A stretch of DNA of 20,736 nucleotides. Source: Bdellovibrionales bacterium (lineage in GTDB: Bacteria; Bdellovibrionota; UBA2361; JAGRAS01). Position numbers and translations under genes: made by a program. Position 1 is the stretch's first letter. The number at the start of each line of letters is the position of its first letter. The stretch lies in NCBI GenBank assembly GCA_020434465.1, contig JAGRAS010000001.1, forward strand, positions 1 through 20,736, written 5' to 3'. The notes under the pieces are model-generated. The model made no database searches and was not told the DNA's origin. It was given only the letters and a program-made list of their open reading frames with translations. Shown piece by piece: positions 1-7,587 of the stretch.

Positions 1-630
1 AATTGCCTTATGATCAACTAATTTTTCAAGCTCTTTTACCCAAGAAAGCCTCCTATCAATCGACTTTGTTTCAAAATTGTTTTGAAGAATAATCTCAGTA
101 GGAGAAATCTTGGATAATTCAAAAAACAAGCTTTCCAATTCACATCCTTCTCTTACTCCCACAATACCTGACTGCACATCTGAGAAAGCAATTGAGCAAA
201 TAGAACCGGATTCTAATAGCACAGCGGCTGTTATTGAAACTTCACCTGAATCATTTGAACTTAAAATTTTAATTCCTGGTGTTACAATCCTTTCTAGTTG
301 TCTTTTGACCATCTTTCCCGGCCTTGGCACACCCACCTGGCTAACAATTGCAACTGAATGACCAGCTGTTACCATTCGATCGATATAAGTATCAATAACA
401 GCAAGTGGAACGCCTGCCATAGGAATAGGTTCATCACTATTTTTATCTCGACTAGTTAAAGTTATATTTAGTACTTCAGCAGCAATTACTGCGTCATTAA
501 AAAATGTCTCATAAAAATCCCCTACTTGAAAAAACAACAAAGTATCAGGGTATTTGTCTTTGTACTCCAAATACTGCACTAGCATTGGGGGAAGTTTTCT
601 TTCTGTTTCTGATTTTGCTAGAAAGTTCAT
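1..630 (-). CDS. mutS: DNA mismatch repair protein MutS, N-terminal part (cut by the window edge)
   Basis: The minus strand reads an open frame from the ATG at 630-628 to base 1 without a stop, giving 210 residues; the rest lies outside the window. MutS recognises mispaired bases and recruits MutL in post-replicative repair. The N-terminal mismatch-binding domain is clear: the GDFYE motif at residues 37-41 carries the Phe39 that stacks on the mismatch and Glu41 that contacts it. It is followed by TSRDK, PMAGVP and the VPRPGKMVKRQLERIVTPG segment typical of MutS domain I. Residues after about 125 enter the connector domain. Lever, clamp and ATPase domains are not visible. The gene is divergent from the receiver gene at 765. 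No good Shine-Dalgarno sequence is visible before the ATG, although MNFLAKSE followed by PPMLVQYLE is the normal family start. Confidence 0.95.
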   Translation of the reverse strand, partial: MNFLAKSETERKLPPMLVQYLEYKDKYPDTLLFFQVGDFYETFFNDAVIAAEVLNITLTSRDKNSDEPIPMAGVPLAVIDTYIDRMVTAGHSVAIVSQVGVPRPGKMVKRQLERIVTPGIKILSSNDSGEVSITAAVLLESGSICSIAFSDVQSGIVGVREGCELESLFFELSKISPTEIILQNNFETKSIDRRLSWVKELEKLVDHKAI

Positions 631-651
631 TCTGTAAAAAGCCGATTTTTT

Positions 652-669
652 GTTACAAAAAAGTTACAA
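652..669. repeat. Tandem GTTACAA direct repeat upstream of mutS
   Basis: GTTACAA occurs at 652-658 and again at 663-669, 11 bp apart, about one helical turn. A related inverted copy, GTGTAAC, lies near 699-705. The repeats sit 22-39 bp upstream of the mutS start codon and upstream of the promoter proposed for the receiver gene. Spacing of one turn suits a tandem protein-binding site, but in AT-rich DNA this may be chance. Confidence 0.3.
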
Positions 670-685
670 TTAAAACTCTTTTTCT

Positions 686-713
686 TTGTCATTCACCAGT
701 GTAACATTATGAT
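686..713 (+). promoter_or_regulatory. Sigma-70-type promoter for the receiver gene at 765
   Basis: TTGTCA at 686-691 and TATGAT at 708-713 are separated by 16 bp and closely match the -35 and -10 consensus. Transcription would begin near 720, leaving a leader of about 45 bases before the ATG at 765. A purine-rich GGTGAGG sits just upstream of that ATG. Confidence 0.55.
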
Positions 714-764
714 AGGTTAACAGAAAAATACAACAAATTCTCTGTATTTTCCAATGGTGAGGTT

Positions 765-1169
765 ATGTCAGGTTTTACAACTAATAAATTAATAATTGTC
801 GATGATGAGCCAGGGGTTCTATACGCACTTTCACTAGTTCTACAGACTATGGGATGGGAGGTTTTAAGTTTTGATAGGCCAACTAAAGCACTGAATCACA
901 TCCTTACTTATAGCACAGACTGTGACCTCGTGATAACTGACTTAAGGATGCCAGAGATTAGTGGAATGGAATTACTAGAGATCTTACGAACAAAACTACC
1001 GGATTTGCCAGTTATTTTAATTTCTGGGCATGCTAGCAAACCTGAAAAAGAAAAAGCAAAAGCATTAGGAGCTTGGGGGGTGCTTGGTAAACCATTTGAT
1101 ACAGATGAATTGAGAGAACTTTTACAAGCAGTAAAAAATATCCCAGGCGCATTTGAAAAAGCCGAATAG
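765..1169 (+). CDS. Single-domain response regulator (CheY-like receiver)
   Basis: This 134-residue protein is a receiver domain with no output domain. The acidic pair is D13-D14, the phosphoacceptor is D59 in ITDLRMPE, the switch residue is S87 in ISGH, and the conserved lysine is K109 in GKPF. All positions needed for phosphorylation are intact. A receiver without effector acts by protein-protein contact or as a phosphate relay or sink. A GGTGAGG ribosome-binding site precedes the ATG. No kinase is adjacent: the neighbours are mutS (divergent) and a periplasmic binding protein gene (convergent). The nearest kinases are in the operon at 5759-9224, which makes them possible but unproven partners. 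The stop codon lies in the loop of a long stem-loop at 1143-1191. Confidence 0.9.
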   Translation: MSGFTTNKLIIVDDEPGVLYALSLVLQTMGWEVLSFDRPTKALNHILTYSTDCDLVITDLRMPEISGMELLEILRTKLPDLPVILISGHASKPEKEKAKALGAWGVLGKPFDTDELRELLQAVKNIPGAFEKAE

Positions 1170-1240
1170 GCGTTTTCAAAGGCTTGCCTGGCGTGTGAGG
1201 TTTTGGATTTATCCAATCTTTTTATCTATTATGCGCCTGG
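1143..1240 (+). terminator. Long stem-loop with a competing downstream arm, probably the transcript end of the receiver gene
   Basis: CCAGGC (1143-1148) pairs with GCCTGG (1186-1191). An inner arm, TTTGAAAA then GCC, pairs with GGC then TTTTCAAA, leaving a small loop that contains the TAG stop at 1167-1169. No T-run follows at once. The same 5' arm extended, CCAGGCGCAT (1143-1152), is a perfect reverse complement of ATGCGCCTGG (1231-1240), so two exclusive folds are possible. Between them TTGGATTTATCCAA is followed by TCTTTTTAT, which is terminator-like but has a very small loop. Confidence 0.45.
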
Positions 1241-1260
1241 TATATCTTATCCCATTCCAC

Positions 1261-1291
1261 CTAAGCTAGCTTCGCTAGCAAGTTATATAAC
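1261..1291. repeat. GCTAGC-TTC-GCTAGC hairpin and adjacent palindrome in a convergent intergenic region
   Basis: GCTAGC at 1265-1270 and 1274-1279 are separated by TTC, and the palindrome GTTATATAAC follows at 1282-1291. The element lies between the convergent receiver and binding-protein genes, so it may help end transcription from either side. Neither strand has a clear T-run, so a simple intrinsic terminator is not established. Confidence 0.35.
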
Positions 1292-1319
1292 AACAGAAAT
1301 CCCAAGTTGGCTAGTGTGG

Positions 1320-2426
1320 TCATTTGCTATCTAAATGCACCTGTTTTCCATTTTTAACTAAATACATTACTTCCGGTCGAGCATATGTACCACTATCACT
1401 TATGCTTATTGGCCCAAATAAACCCGGATAGTTTTGAATCTCTAAAATAGATTTGTTTAATTTTTTTTCGCCTTTATTTTCCCAAGCTTTTGCTACTACC
1501 GACAATGCCTCATATGCCAAACCAACAAAATAAATGTTATGTGGCTGAATTTCGTAAATATCAACATATCTTAAAGCAAGATTGTTTAATTTATCGCTTA
1601 AACGATCATCAGCGTTGCTAAACATAACTCCCTCTAAGGCACCATCAGCAGCGTCAATAAATTCTTTACTAATCTGATCTGAGGATAGTACTGGTTTAGA
1701 GAAGCCAACTTGTCTTAGTTGTTTAAAAAAAGGAACTGGTTGCTCTCCTATTGGGGCAAACAAAATATCAAAATCTTTTCCATTTAATTTGGCAATGCTG
1801 GCTCTAAAATCAACAGTACCTTTATTGTATGAGTCTTCAAAATTAATTTCTCCGCCCAATTCAGTAAATTTTTGTTTAAAATATTTGGCAATATTATTTG
1901 ACCAGGCAGTCTCATCATGAATAACCGCTGCTCTTTTTGCATTTAATTTGTTAAATGCATACTCCGCTGGTACTGCACCACCATTTGGTGACCACAAACC
2001 AAATCCAAAAGCATACTCGCCTAAGTCTTCAATTTCAGGAGAGGACTCCCAAATAGATATCGCTGGAATTCCTCGTCTCCTAGTAACACCTATTCCAACT
2101 CTCATTTGTACGTATTCAGCAAAAAAAACAACATCAACATCATTAACAGCGACTAACTTCTCAACAGAGGAAACAGTCATCGAGTTTCTTCCCATATCAT
2201 CTTCAAAAATCAATTTGACTGGGATTTTCGTATCTTTTGCTGCAAGTTCTAAACCTCTTTTAAATTCCTGAGCAACATTTGCATAATCATTATTTGTCAG
2301 ATAAAGCACAGACCCAATTTTTAACTCCTTTAAATTATCATCAGCAAAAGCTAAATATGGATTTGTGATTACTAAAAAAACAAAGCAGTAAAATTTACTT
2401 AAAAAAGAAATAATTGTCTTCTTCAT
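1320..2426 (-). CDS. Periplasmic binding protein, branched-chain amino acid ABC type (Peripla_BP_6 / LivK-like)
   Basis: The 368-residue product starts with a Sec signal peptide: a Lys-containing start, a hydrophobic stretch to about residue 27, and likely cleavage after LAFA at residue 28. The mature part has the type I periplasmic-binding fold. Features include KIGSVLYLT at its start, VIHDETAWSNNIAKYF, the ILFAPIGEQPVPFFKQLRQVGF region (the usual search for a moved hinge ligand) and LAYEALSVVAKAW near the end. Such proteins bind amino acids, amides or related ligands. The gene begins 5 bp after the stop of the vWA gene, so the two are almost certainly co-transcribed. No permease or ATPase gene is adjacent. 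It may be an orphan ligand sensor or share a distant transporter. The ligand cannot be read from the sequence. Confidence 0.88.
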   Translation of the reverse strand: MKKTIISFLSKFYCFVFLVITNPYLAFADDNLKELKIGSVLYLTNNDYANVAQEFKRGLELAAKDTKIPVKLIFEDDMGRNSMTVSSVEKLVAVNDVDVVFFAEYVQMRVGIGVTRRRGIPAISIWESSPEIEDLGEYAFGFGLWSPNGGAVPAEYAFNKLNAKRAAVIHDETAWSNNIAKYFKQKFTELGGEINFEDSYNKGTVDFRASIAKLNGKDFDILFAPIGEQPVPFFKQLRQVGFSKPVLSSDQISKEFIDAADGALEGVMFSNADDRLSDKLNNLALRYVDIYEIQPHNIYFVGLAYEALSVVAKAWENKGEKKLNKSILEIQNYPGLFGPISISDSGTYARPEVMYLVKNGKQVHLDSK

Positions 2427-2431
2427 AGAGA

Positions 2432-4867
2432 TTACTGAATTAACATTTCTAACTCTTTTGACTCACCAGAGCTTAGTTTTATATTTTCAGAAAGCACTTC
2501 CCCTTGATTAGGTTTGGCTTCAATTATATATGATCCTTCAGGTAACACTAAATCCTTACTTGCCCCACTTAGAGAAGTAATTTGGCGACCCTTTTCTTCT
2601 CCAAGATCTTCAAATACATACCAAAAAACACGCTTTCCACTTGGCACGCCAGGTTCAGATACTGTAGTCATCTTTAGCTTGCTGGCATTGAATTCAATTT
2701 TTTCATCAACTAGCTTATCTGCCTCTACATTAATAATCGCTTCTGTTTCCACATAACCATATTTGGCACTGACTTTATATTCCCCAGCACTAAGCACAAA
2801 CTCTCTGGGTCCATCTGAAGCTCCAAAATCAGTCTGCTTGCCAGTTGAATTATTGTAAATAGTCCATGCAATTCGATCAGAAATCTCTTTTCCACCAGCC
2901 ATAATGCCTGTAAGTTTTACTTTACCAGCGTTAAGATTAACTGAGACTTCTGTTTTCTTTCCAGCTTCAACTTTTACATTTTGTTCAACGAGGGCTGATT
3001 TATGCTTTACCCGCAAGATATATTCTCCAGCAGGGAGTTTAAATTCTTTTTCAGAACCCCCTCCATAAGCGAAGCTTTTTGGATCATTAAACCCATCTGA
3101 TGGCTGAAGAACATTCCAAGAGATGCTATCTAATATTTGTCTACCGCCCTCTGAATAATAAGCTTTAGCAATTAGCTTTCCAGCATCAAATGCCAAAACT
3201 GCATTAGTGGTTTTATTTGCTTCAACTTGAAACTCTTTAGAAACTCTAGCATTACCATAAAGACCTTCAACTAAATATTCACCAGGTGGTATTGTAAATT
3301 CACGATTTGTACCTCCTGCCGAGGCAACGTGCTTAGTAAATTCCCCATTTGCATCTTTGCCATAAACTTTCCAAGCAATACTTTCTGTAATCTCAGGTCC
3401 ATCCTGATACCTTACACCTGATAGTTTTATTTCTCCAGCAGCAAATAGAAATGCTAACTCTGTATTTTCACCTGAGAGAATGCTAACTGGTTTATCTAAC
3501 TCTACTCTATCTAATCTTGCAGTAACTATGTAATCGCCGGCAGGAATGCTTAGTTCTTTTTCTGGTCCACCAGCTGCGATAACTTGCCTGCCTTTTTCTC
3601 CGTTTGTCTCACGCTTATATACATGCCAAGAAATACTATCAGCAAGTTTCTCTCCATTTTCTTCACGCAATCCATAAAGATTTACTCTGCCAACATTAAA
3701 AATCAATTCAACAACTTGCTTATCACCTGCAATTAAATTAACAGATTTTTCTTCTTCCGAGTTACCATAACGACCATTTACAATATATTCTCCTGCAGGA
3801 AGAACAAACTCTTTATTTGATGCGGCAGTAACCAAAACTTTCTTACCCTGCTTAGCATCAGCATTAGTGTCATAAACACTCCAAGAAACAGAGCCAGAAA
3901 CCTCAGGTCCGTTAATCTCTTTTAATCCACGCATTGTGATAAAAGATCCACTAAATTCAACTTCTTTTTCAGTAACTTCAGTGGTGACAACTTCAGCCTT
4001 AGTTTCTGCACTAAGCTTGCCCCAACTTGCTTTAACTTGGTAAGATCCAGGATTTAGATTGAGTCGAGCTACTGTACCATTTTTTTCTGCAACTATCTTG
4101 TTATCTGAAAGTATTTGCCAATTAATTGCACCTGAGATTAACTCGTCTGTCCCCAACTGTTTTGCTCTTAAAATTAAGTTAAAATCAGGAATGACTGCTG
4201 CCTGAGTAGCAGCTGACCCTAAAGCATCCTTTAATGAGCCTGCATCATTAGCTGTTCTATACTCACCGCCTGTTGCTTCTGCCAAACAGCGCAATTGTTC
4301 TTCATCGTCCTTAGAAACACCAAAGCCAATTACATGAGCAGTAAAATCTACCCCCTGTTCCTCTAAGCTTTTACCAACCTCACAAGGATCGAAATCACAA
4401 GTTTCAATTCCGTCGCTGACCAAAATTACAGTTGCTTTATCTTCCGTAAATTTCAACTTTTCCGCAGCCTTGATTACAGAAGCAGACAAAGGAGTCATAC
4501 CTTTAGGCTTAATTTGATTAACAGTTGCTTGAAAATTAGTTTTATTAACTGGGGACGGTTCAATAAGCGATTCAATATCATCACAATCACCTTTCTTTCT
4601 ATGACCATATGCCACTAGACCTAAATCTAAATTAGGGCTCAGGTTATCAAGAAAATCACCAACCACATCGCGGGCAATTTCAATTTTTGTTTTACCTTCT
4701 ATCTGTCCCCACATACTTCCCGAAGCATCAAGCACAACTATCGCTTTAGATCTTTGGCTATTAACTTGATCTGCTTCTCCAGCTGCATACAAATTAAGCG
4801 TACAAAAGACTAAACTGCTTAATAAAGAAACAACTCCTAGAGTAATTGTGCGATTTAAAGTTAGCAT
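2432..4867 (-). CDS. Exported von Willebrand factor A protein with seven C-terminal beta repeats
   Basis: The product has 811 residues. A signal peptide (residues 1 to about 28, ending LNLYA) predicts export; the LVFC within it is a poor lipobox, so a lipoprotein is unlikely. The vWA domain spans about 40-225. Its metal-binding (MIDAS) site is complete: DASGS at 47-51, T125 in GMTPLSAS and D152 in VSDGIETCD. Cysteines at 94, 157, 162 and 194 could form disulfides. From about 228 to the end are seven degenerate units of roughly 75-85 residues. Each has a central I-x-W-x-V/I-Y strand, then EF/EL-x-LPAGEY-x-V and an AG-x-x-x-x-V turn, suggesting Ig-like or carboxypeptidase-regulatory-like folds. 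vWA domains with MIDAS bind protein ligands through a divalent metal. The gene is first in a unit with the binding protein at 1320-2426. The start follows GAGGG. Confidence 0.85.
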   Translation of the reverse strand: MLTLNRTITLGVVSLLSSLVFCTLNLYAAGEADQVNSQRSKAIVVLDASGSMWGQIEGKTKIEIARDVVGDFLDNLSPNLDLGLVAYGHRKKGDCDDIESLIEPSPVNKTNFQATVNQIKPKGMTPLSASVIKAAEKLKFTEDKATVILVSDGIETCDFDPCEVGKSLEEQGVDFTAHVIGFGVSKDDEEQLRCLAEATGGEYRTANDAGSLKDALGSAATQAAVIPDFNLILRAKQLGTDELISGAINWQILSDNKIVAEKNGTVARLNLNPGSYQVKASWGKLSAETKAEVVTTEVTEKEVEFSGSFITMRGLKEINGPEVSGSVSWSVYDTNADAKQGKKVLVTAASNKEFVLPAGEYIVNGRYGNSEEEKSVNLIAGDKQVVELIFNVGRVNLYGLREENGEKLADSISWHVYKRETNGEKGRQVIAAGGPEKELSIPAGDYIVTARLDRVELDKPVSILSGENTELAFLFAAGEIKLSGVRYQDGPEITESIAWKVYGKDANGEFTKHVASAGGTNREFTIPPGEYLVEGLYGNARVSKEFQVEANKTTNAVLAFDAGKLIAKAYYSEGGRQILDSISWNVLQPSDGFNDPKSFAYGGGSEKEFKLPAGEYILRVKHKSALVEQNVKVEAGKKTEVSVNLNAGKVKLTGIMAGGKEISDRIAWTIYNNSTGKQTDFGASDGPREFVLSAGEYKVSAKYGYVETEAIINVEADKLVDEKIEFNASKLKMTTVSEPGVPSGKRVFWYVFEDLGEEKGRQITSLSGASKDLVLPEGSYIIEAKPNQGEVLSENIKLSSGESKELEMLIQ

Positions 4868-4913
4868 GGGCCCTCATTATTTTCGTATTTTTCTACGCAT
4901 TTAGCTTACAACA

Positions 4914-4941
4914 ATTATCTAAAAAATAAAGACTTGCTCAA
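4914..4941 (-). promoter_or_regulatory. Likely promoter of the vWA / binding-protein unit
   Basis: On the minus strand TTGAGC (4941-4936) and GATAAT (4919-4914) are separated by 16 bp. A start near 4907 would give a leader of about 40 bases ahead of the ATG at 4867. The remaining sequence to the globin gene is AT-rich, with only weak hairpins such as AAATG-N6-CATTT near 5030. Confidence 0.4.
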
Positions 4942-5097
4942 CATTTACTATGTTTTTTTGCAAAGCACTGATTTAAACCCTAGCAATTGATTAAAATTAA
5001 CGGATGTTTGAAATGAAAAAACATTTAAAAAAATCTCAAGTACTTCTCTGTATTTGTTTTTAGCTGCAGCGTTCAAGACTTTGAGTGCCTGATTTAG

Positions 5098-5475
5098 CTA
5101 GGTATTTCTCATAAAATCTGCAACTTGATAAAACCTTTCATCTAACTGTTTTTTTGTTACTTCTGGGATATTACATACTTCCATTGCATGTCGCATACAA
5201 AGCATCCACTGATCACGCTCAACCTCGCCAATAGGAAAAGGCATATGTCTCATGCGTAATCTGGGATGACCATATTTCTGTTCATATAAAGGGGGGCCAC
5301 CCATCCAACCCACTAAAAATTCGAATAATTTATCTCTAGCTTCTGTTAGATCTTCAGCGTGTAAATCACGAATTGTTTTTAAAGCTGGGTCACTATCCAT
5401 TTTATCATAAAAAACTTTGACCAGCTCTTTTATTCCTGCCTCTTCTCCAACTGCTTTATAATGCGGATTATCCAT
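5098..5475 (-). CDS. Group II truncated haemoglobin (TrHb2 / GlbO type)
   Basis: The 125-residue protein binds haem. TrHb2 proteins handle oxygen or detoxify nitric oxide and peroxide. The group II signature is clear: the proximal histidine (F8) is H77 in RMRHMPFPIG, Tyr23 in VFYDKM fits position B10, and Trp90 in RDQWMLCM is the group-defining G8 tryptophan. The segment LVGWMGGPPLYEQKYGHP also matches. I chose the ATG at 5475-5473. A TTG seven codons upstream (5496) would lengthen it, but family members start near here and neither start has a Shine-Dalgarno sequence. The gene is divergent from a DUF5710-type gene and shares an intergenic inverted repeat with it. The downstream vWA gene is 230 bp away and has its own candidate promoter, so this is probably a single-gene unit. 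Confidence 0.93.
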   Translation of the reverse strand: MDNPHYKAVGEEAGIKELVKVFYDKMDSDPALKTIRDLHAEDLTEARDKLFEFLVGWMGGPPLYEQKYGHPRLRMRHMPFPIGEVERDQWMLCMRHAMEVCNIPEVTKKQLDERFYQVADFMRNT

Positions 5476-5518
5476 AATACAAAAAAATTTTAGCAACGTT
5501 TATACATTTTTTTCGATT

Positions 5519-5550
5519 ACTTATTTGAGCATTTTATTGCTCGAATAAGT
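5519..5550. promoter_or_regulatory. 13-bp inverted repeat between the divergent globin and DUF5710 genes
   Basis: ACTTATTTGAGCA (5519-5531) and TGCTCGAATAAGT (5538-5550) are reverse complements except for one G-T pair, with the spacer TTTTAT. The site lies about 44 bp from the globin start and 36 bp from the start at 5586, where a dimeric regulator could control both genes. As RNA it would form a 13-bp stem-loop in either leader. I cannot assign it to a known regulator; it is not a standard FNR or NsrR site. Confidence 0.5.
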
Positions 5551-5585
5551 TTTAAAATCCAAACTATAAAACAATGGAGAAATAA

Positions 5586-5762
5586 ATGCTAACCTCAAAT
5601 AGAAAATTTATTCTAGATGTTCCTTATGCTGAAAAAGACGATGCAAAACTACTTGGTGCTTGGTGGGATCCTGATCTAAAAAAATGGTATGTTCCAGCAG
5701 GTATTGAACTAGATCAGTTTAAACAGTGGTTCCCTGAAGAAAATGAAGATGATGAGAATTAA
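5586..5762 (+). CDS. Small DUF5710-type protein (58 residues)
   Basis: The frame encodes 58 residues beginning MLTSNRKFILDVPYAEKDD. The body matches the DUF5710 pattern seen in primases and other DNA-processing proteins: VPYAEKDDAK, LLGAWWDPD, KKWYVPAG and F-x-x-W. Here it stands alone and ends in an acidic tail (EENEDDEN). The role of the domain is not established; its presence in replication and plasmid proteins suggests nucleic-acid or protein contacts. GGAG at 5576-5579 is a good ribosome-binding site for the ATG at 5586. Its TAA (5760-5762) overlaps the stop of the convergent CheA-like gene in the shared bases TTAA (5759-5762), leaving no room for a separate terminator. Confidence 0.8.
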   Translation: MLTSNRKFILDVPYAEKDDAKLLGAWWDPDLKKWYVPAGIELDQFKQWFPEENEDDEN

Positions 5763-7585
5763 ATTGAATTTCTGCACAATCTATCAGTATTGAGTACCAG
5801 AGCCACAGTACCATCCCCCATTAAGGCTCCACCTTGAAGAAGGTTTGTCTCCACACCAACTAGATCTATTGGCTTAAGCACGAACTTACTGATTCCTACT
5901 ATTTCATCTACTGCCAAAGCAATTTTAGTTTCACCAGAGCATAAAGTAACTACTGGTTGGTTCTCTTCCAGTTGGTTCTGATTTTTGCCAAGTAATTTAC
6001 TTAATGTGAGCAAAGGTAATATTTCACCATTTCTAGATATGCAATCATCTGTATCTAAAATATGAGTAACATCTTCTTCTTGGCGCTTAAAAGTATCATT
6101 TATGCGATCTAATGGTATTACATAGCAAGTAGTATCTGCTTTAACTATAAAGCCACTTATAATTTCTGTAGTTACACTTTTCTTTACTTTAATGCCAAAT
6201 AAAGTTCCTTTACCTTGGGTAGTTTTAACAGAAATTACGCCACCTGATGATTCAATTTTCTTTTTTACCGCATCCATTCCAACACCACGTCCTGATACAT
6301 CAGTTACTTTCTGGGCAGTAGATACTCCAGCCATAAACATGAAATCAATAAGCTCTTTTTCTGTTAGATTTTGCCCAGCAGTAATTAATCCTAGTGCTTC
6401 TGCCTTCTTTTGTATTGCTGGATAATTTAATCCTGCTCCATCATCTTCAATATACAGCTCAATAAATTTTTCACTTTCAACAATACTTAAAGCTATTTTA
6501 CCTGCTGGGTTTTTTCCAGCAGCTTTTCTAATTTCAGGAGATTCAATCCCATGATCGGCTGCATTTCTTGCCATATGAGTAAGTGGGGCATCAAGAAGCT
6601 CTAATAAACTTTTATCTATTTCAATTTCTTCTCCTGTAATTTTAACTTCAATTGACTTTTCATTCGCCGCTGCAATATCACGAATTAATCGAGGTACTTT
6701 CTGTGTTAAGCTTTTTATCGAAACTTTTCTAATTTCCATAATTGCTGTTTGCAGTTCCTGAGATAAATTATGAAACGACTCCAAGCACCTTTGTAAATCA
6801 TACGCTAGTTTATCGTTTGTACTCATCAAAGCCATTGTACGCTGAATTTGGTTTAACATTTCACCAACTGTTAAAAGCTCACCAACATAGCTTAGAAATA
6901 CATCTAACCTCTCTTCCTTGATACGCATAGTTTTAGCGGAGTTTTCAGCATTCTTAGCAGTTGAGTTGTCTTGAGGCGAAGAAAGGGATTTTTCCTCAAT
7001 CTTTTCCAAATTTTCTTTTTGCTTCTCATTTGAAACCTCATTAGTTTTAAAATTTTTAGAAATTTTATCGATACTATCAATTGCTATATTAATGGCATTT
7101 TTTACTTCTTCATTTTCACCTAGACGTGTTTTTAAATCAGTAAGTCTACCAAAGAGATCATCCCAACTTGATGAAGCTTCAGTTGATAGATTTTTAATTT
7201 TTTCTACTAAACTATCAAATATACTATTATCTTCTATCTCAGCTTTTCGGTTTCTGACTCGAGAAACAATTAAATTTATTTCATCAAGTCCTGATAAAAG
7301 AGTGTTAATTGCTTCTGGAGTTACGTGCAAATTTCCTTTTCTAGCTAACGCAAGTACAGACTCCATTTCATGGGCTAGTGTTTTTAATTTATGAAGCCCA
7401 AAAAATGGTGCACTTCCTTTAATTGAATGAAATGGACGGAATATGCTGTTTACAATTTCTAAATTTCCTGGATTCTGTTCCCACTCTATAAATTGCTGGT
7501 TTATTTCTGCAAGCATATCGCTAGTTTCATCGAGGAAACCAATCACTATCTCAAAATCTATATCTAAACTTAGTTCGTTATTCAT
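5759..7585 (-). CDS. CheA-like histidine kinase (HPt, dimerisation, ATPase and CheW-like domains)
   Basis: With the ATG at 7585-7583 the protein has 608 residues. Domains in order: HPt at about 8-120, with the phospho-histidine H53 in FHSIKGSAPFFG; a linker of Lys, Glu, Asn and Ser at about 130-220 in place of a P2 domain; dimerisation at about 222-285; HATPase at about 300-468, with PLTHMARNAADHGIE (N box), EDDGAG and SGRGVGMDAV; CheW-like domain from about 475. All catalytic motifs look intact. CheA kinases transfer phosphate from HPt to receivers. The gene is last in a three-gene unit and begins 2 bp after the receiver's stop (TAATAATG). An ATG at 7633 would add 16 residues overlapping the receiver gene and is less likely because the HPt domain starts after it. 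No CheW, CheR, CheB or chemoreceptor gene is in the window, so it may serve a non-chemotaxis pathway. Confidence 0.92.
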   Translation of the reverse strand: MNNELSLDIDFEIVIGFLDETSDMLAEINQQFIEWEQNPGNLEIVNSIFRPFHSIKGSAPFFGLHKLKTLAHEMESVLALARKGNLHVTPEAINTLLSGLDEINLIVSRVRNRKAEIEDNSIFDSLVEKIKNLSTEASSSWDDLFGRLTDLKTRLGENEEVKNAINIAIDSIDKISKNFKTNEVSNEKQKENLEKIEEKSLSSPQDNSTAKNAENSAKTMRIKEERLDVFLSYVGELLTVGEMLNQIQRTMALMSTNDKLAYDLQRCLESFHNLSQELQTAIMEIRKVSIKSLTQKVPRLIRDIAAANEKSIEVKITGEEIEIDKSLLELLDAPLTHMARNAADHGIESPEIRKAAGKNPAGKIALSIVESEKFIELYIEDDGAGLNYPAIQKKAEALGLITAGQNLTEKELIDFMFMAGVSTAQKVTDVSGRGVGMDAVKKKIESSGGVISVKTTQGKGTLFGIKVKKSVTTEIISGFIVKADTTCYVIPLDRINDTFKRQEEDVTHILDTDDCISRNGEILPLLTLSKLLGKNQNQLEENQPVVTLCSGETKIALAVDEIVGISKFVLKPIDLVGVETNLLQGGALMGDGTVALVLNTDRLCRNSI

Positions 7586-7587
7586 TA

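Noticed and set aside
110..704. Plus-strand open frames at 110-361 and 504-704
   Set aside because: They lie antisense to the mutS N-terminal region, whose GDFYE and other conserved motifs are clear on the minus strand.
908..1216. Minus-strand frame of about 100 residues
   Set aside because: It is antisense to the receiver gene at 765-1169, which has all conserved residues.
1948..2271. Plus-strand frame of 107 residues
   Set aside because: It is antisense to the periplasmic binding protein gene and has no family features.
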